Assembly (NCBI GenBank): GCA_017510065.1
Contig: JAFWOB010000065.1
Span: 57,454-121,453, forward strand
Direction: 5' to 3'
Origin: Parasporobacterium sp.
GTDB lineage: Bacteria > Bacillota > Clostridia > Lachnospirales > Lachnospiraceae
Length of the DNA stretch: 64,000 bases
Part shown: one piece after another, positions 62,219 to 64,000 of the stretch
Position numbering within the stretch: the first letter of the stretch is position 1
How the letters are laid out: the number at the start of each line of letters is the position of its first letter
The notes under the pieces: model-generated
What the model was told of the DNA's origin: nothing
The model's database searches: none
What the model saw: the letters and a program-made list of their open reading frames with translations, nothing else
Program-made: the position numbers and the translations under genes

Positions 62219-62400
62219 CAGATATGGTTAATGTCCCGTTGAGAAGGTGAGACTTAAATTGGGACATGATTCATGTCCCAATCTGGTGGTCAGCCTTTAA
62301 AAGGGACATGATTTATGTCCTAATCTGGCGGTCTACCTTTAAAAGGGACATGATTTATGTCCTGATTCGGTGTTCTGCTTCAAAAAGGGACAAAATTCAT
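62219..62400. repeat. 42-bp tandem array, about four units
   Basis: Units start at 62261, 62303, 62345 and 62387, exactly 42 bases apart, each opening with GGGACATGATTTATGTCC-type palindromes and ending in TTTAAAA. A degenerate earlier copy precedes 62261. The last unit is cut at the IS110 fragment. No gene lies in the region. Confidence 0.85.
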
Positions 62401-62543
62401 GGGTTGATCAGACAGACTGGAAGATCTGCTTCCTGAAAGGCTTTCAGGAGTGGATAATGATAATGGCTGGTGGGCTCCATAAGGATGGTTGGATGTTCGG
62501 ACGTCCTTTTGATGTAATCGACCAGTGCCTGTAGCTCATCAGC
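62397..62543 (-). pseudogene. IS110-family transposase fragment
   Basis: Forty-eight codons on the minus strand read LQALVDYIKRT, TILMEPTSHYHYPLL and LPVCLINP, matching the N-terminal RuvC-like region of IS110 transposases (E-x-T-x-H-Y). The frame stops directly after the NP motif, inside the 42-bp array, and upstream sequence is unrelated. A remnant, not an active element. Confidence 0.65.
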
Positions 62544-62546
62544 GAC

Positions 62547-62783
62547 ATGGTGGACATCACCGGAACAGACCGCACGATCCTCAGCGGAATCCATGCATTC
62601 TATGAGCCTGAGGAACTTGTCGGAAAGACATGTATCGCCATCACAAACCTTCCCCCTAGAAAGATGATGGGCATCGATTCGTGCGGCATGCTGCTGAGTG
62701 CAGTACATGAGGAAGAGGGCGAGGAAAAACTGAACCTCCTGATGGTGGATCCGCATATCCCTGCAGGTGCAAAACTGTATTAA
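62547..62783 (+). pseudogene. Fragment of a tRNA-binding (MetRS C-terminal/CsaA-type) domain
   Basis: The 78-codon frame reads VDITGTDRTILSGIHAFYEP, ELVGKTCIAITNLPPRKMMG and IDSCGMLLSAV, the last two-thirds of the OB-fold tRNA-binding domain found at the end of methionyl-tRNA synthetase. The domain's first strands are missing and no SD precedes the ATG, so it is a truncated copy abutting the IS110 remnant. A translated orphan domain cannot be ruled out. Confidence 0.6.
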
Positions 62784-62935
62784 GCCTTTGACACCAGACA
62801 CCCAAAAGTGTGCCAATTGACACCATTGTGACACCAGCGGAAAAATGTCAAGTCTGTAAACAGTCATAAACGTACACTGAAAATCATAGATAATCATATG
62901 CCTGAGCCCATAGAGAAATCTGTGGGCTCTTATGA

Positions 62936-62941
62936 TATAAT
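62936..62941 (+). promoter_or_regulatory. Candidate -10 of the GNAT gene
   Basis: TATAAT at 62936-62941, just after a small AGCCCA/TGGGCT hairpin (62905-62928); no clear -35. Confidence 0.35.
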
Positions 62942-62963
62942 TCAACTCGACAAATCGGGATCT

Positions 62964-63848
62964 ATGGAGAAAACAGAAATGATATTCGAAATGATACCTT
63001 GCTCAGAAGACGATAGGGAGTTTATCGAAGAACAGACGAACAATGCTTTCAACGCAATTGCGCAACCTGAAGAAGTCGCAGAGGAAGAATTTGTTTATAT
63101 AGTCACCGATGATAGCGGGAACCTCCTTGGCGGATGCATTCTGTCTGTAGACGATCTGAGGACGGCATCGATCTATGACCTGTGGGTGGAAAAAGCGTTT
63201 CGCAGACAGGGAATGGCCTCTGCACTCATCCGGGAGGCTGAGCGTGAAGCAAGGGAATGCGGCTGCTATCTCGCAATGGTCGGAACCTTTGACTGGCAAG
63301 CAAAAACATTCTACGACAAACATGGTTATATGCTCAACGACACGATGACAGACGTGCCGAAGGGGCATGAGCACTATATGCTTACAAAACGGCTCGACCG
63401 CACGACCGAGGAATATATTCTCGCTAACACCGGCGAATATGAGATCAGGCGCGGTGCCGAAAAGGACGCAGAAATCCTTTCCGGCAAATTGCGCGGATAT
63501 GACAGCACCATTGCGCCTCGCGAGCATGAATACATCCTTCTGAGTAGAAAAATAGTGGACGAAAATGGAAGGATCATTGCCGGATTTGTTGGTGGTGTTG
63601 ATGGCTGGAATGGCACAGATATAGATGCGATCTGGGTGGAAGAAATGTACCGTAATCAAGGGATCGGCTCTCAGCTCCTTGCCGAGTTAGAGCGGGAGGT
63701 AAAGGAAAACGGTGCTGACGTTATGTTTATCGAAGCATTTGACTGGAATGTGGGATTTTTCAAAAAGAACGGCTATGAAAGAATAACCGGTATGCTTGAT
63801 GATTATCCGAAAGGGCACGTCATGTATTGCATGCAGAAATCTCTTTGA
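62964..63848 (+). CDS. Protein with two tandem GNAT acetyltransferase domains
   Basis: From ATG 62964 the 294-residue protein has two GNAT copies: residues ~1-143, with FRRQGMASALIREAERE, and ~152-294, with YRNQGIGSQLLAELERE, the acetyl-CoA loops (RxxGxA/G). Each domain ends in a GHEHYML/GHVMYCM strand, so the gene arose by internal duplication. The acceptor is unknown; related clostridial proteins are annotated only as GNAT. Starts at 62898 or 62979 are possible. Confidence 0.85.
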   Translation: MEKTEMIFEMIPCSEDDREFIEEQTNNAFNAIAQPEEVAEEEFVYIVTDDSGNLLGGCILSVDDLRTASIYDLWVEKAFRRQGMASALIREAEREARECGCYLAMVGTFDWQAKTFYDKHGYMLNDTMTDVPKGHEHYMLTKRLDRTTEEYILANTGEYEIRRGAEKDAEILSGKLRGYDSTIAPREHEYILLSRKIVDENGRIIAGFVGGVDGWNGTDIDAIWVEEMYRNQGIGSQLLAELEREVKENGADVMFIEAFDWNVGFFKKNGYERITGMLDDYPKGHVMYCMQKSL

Positions 63849-63885
63849 TATAGACTTAAGCAAATTCGGATTTGGTGAGGTAAAG

Positions 63886-64000
63886 ATGGTAATAATACTA
63901 ACAGGCGCATCCCATGTCGGAAAAACTGTTCTGGCACAACGGATGCTTGAGAAATATAAATATCCTTATTATTCAATTGACCATTTGAAGATGGGGCTTA
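63886..64000 (+). CDS. P-loop nucleotide kinase-like protein, N-terminal part (runs off window end)
   Basis: ATG 63886, preceded by GGTGAGG, opens a frame of 38 codons to the window edge. It reads VIILTGASHVGKTVLAQRML, a Walker A motif (GASHVGKT), then YYSIDHLKMG, as in small adenylate-kinase-like P-loop proteins. The rest is outside the window, so substrate and function are unknown. Confidence 0.75.
   Translation, partial: MVIILTGASHVGKTVLAQRMLEKYKYPYYSIDHLKMGL

Noticed and set aside
62784-62870. TTGACACCA words after the MetRS fragment as another array
   Set aside because: Only three copies at unequal spacing (29 and 12 bases); too little to support an array.
62397-62945. Full 182-codon minus-strand protein
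   Set aside because: Only the last ~48 codons resemble a known family (IS110); the rest is antisense to the tRNA-binding fragment and the spacer.

Overview
The window looks like a chromosome segment from a low-to-mid GC anaerobic Firmicute, most likely a Lachnospiraceae-type Clostridium relative. The reasons are the CIRCE-controlled hrcA-grpE-dnaK-dnaJ order, the ireB-ruvX-DUF1292-RNase J run followed by an MltG-like protein, an O-methyltransferase and a U32 peptidase, the cysS-mrnC-rlmB run, TTG/GTG starts with strong Shine-Dalgarno (SD) sites, and NADH-linked flavin/iron-sulfur enzymes. The species cannot be fixed from the sequence alone.

Layout. 1-6.3 kb (minus strand): start of a cation/proton antiporter, a DHHW-family protein with an acidic aromatic tail, an MBOAT acyltransferase homologue lacking both conserved histidines, and a secreted Gly-rich beta-helix-like protein. 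6.6-9.9 kb: thioesterase, SseB-like protein, fused ThrE-type exporter, NUDIX hydrolase. 9.9-15.1 kb: heat-shock operon. 15.1-19.1 kb: a second, intact cell-surface acylation cassette (SGNH, DUF4358, MBOAT, DHHW). 19.1-24.5 kb: periodic intergenic array, then a three-gene flavin/Fe-S redox cluster. 24.5-39.4 kb: RNA modification and housekeeping genes (prmA, cysteine desulfurase, thiI, mtaB, ireB, ruvX, rnj, U32 peptidase) plus envelope proteins. 39.5-41.3 kb: cupin, acyl carrier protein, phosphotransacetylase. 41.7-47.5 kb: cytidylate-kinase-like gene, tRNA-Met, ispF, cysS, mrnC, rlmB, a two-part chromate-type transporter, tRNA-Gly. 47.5-52.5 kb: alanine/glycine symporter, solitary trpB, LUD protein, radical SAM protein.

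The most interesting part is 52.8-61.2 kb. A tRNA-Leu(AAG) gene is followed 8.4 kb later by an exact 22-base copy of its 3' end, so the interval is a tRNA-integrated element. It carries seven iterons and a Rep_3-type initiator, a truncated Rep paralogue, an AbiEi/AbiEii toxin-antitoxin pair behind nested palindromes, three regulator genes, a membrane protein pair and a BRCT protein. No integrase, relaxase or structural phage gene is visible, so it looks like an integrated plasmid-like satellite moved in trans or decayed. Beyond it lies a scarred accessory region: IS110 and MetRS fragments, a 42-bp tandem array, a tandem GNAT protein and the start of a P-loop gene.

A second theme is a set of intergenic arrays (19.1, 52.5 and 62.2 kb). 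Their sequences are unrelated but their repeat pitch is almost the same (41-42 bp, about four helical turns). A fourth array at 41.4 kb has a 120-122 bp module. None resembles CRISPR.
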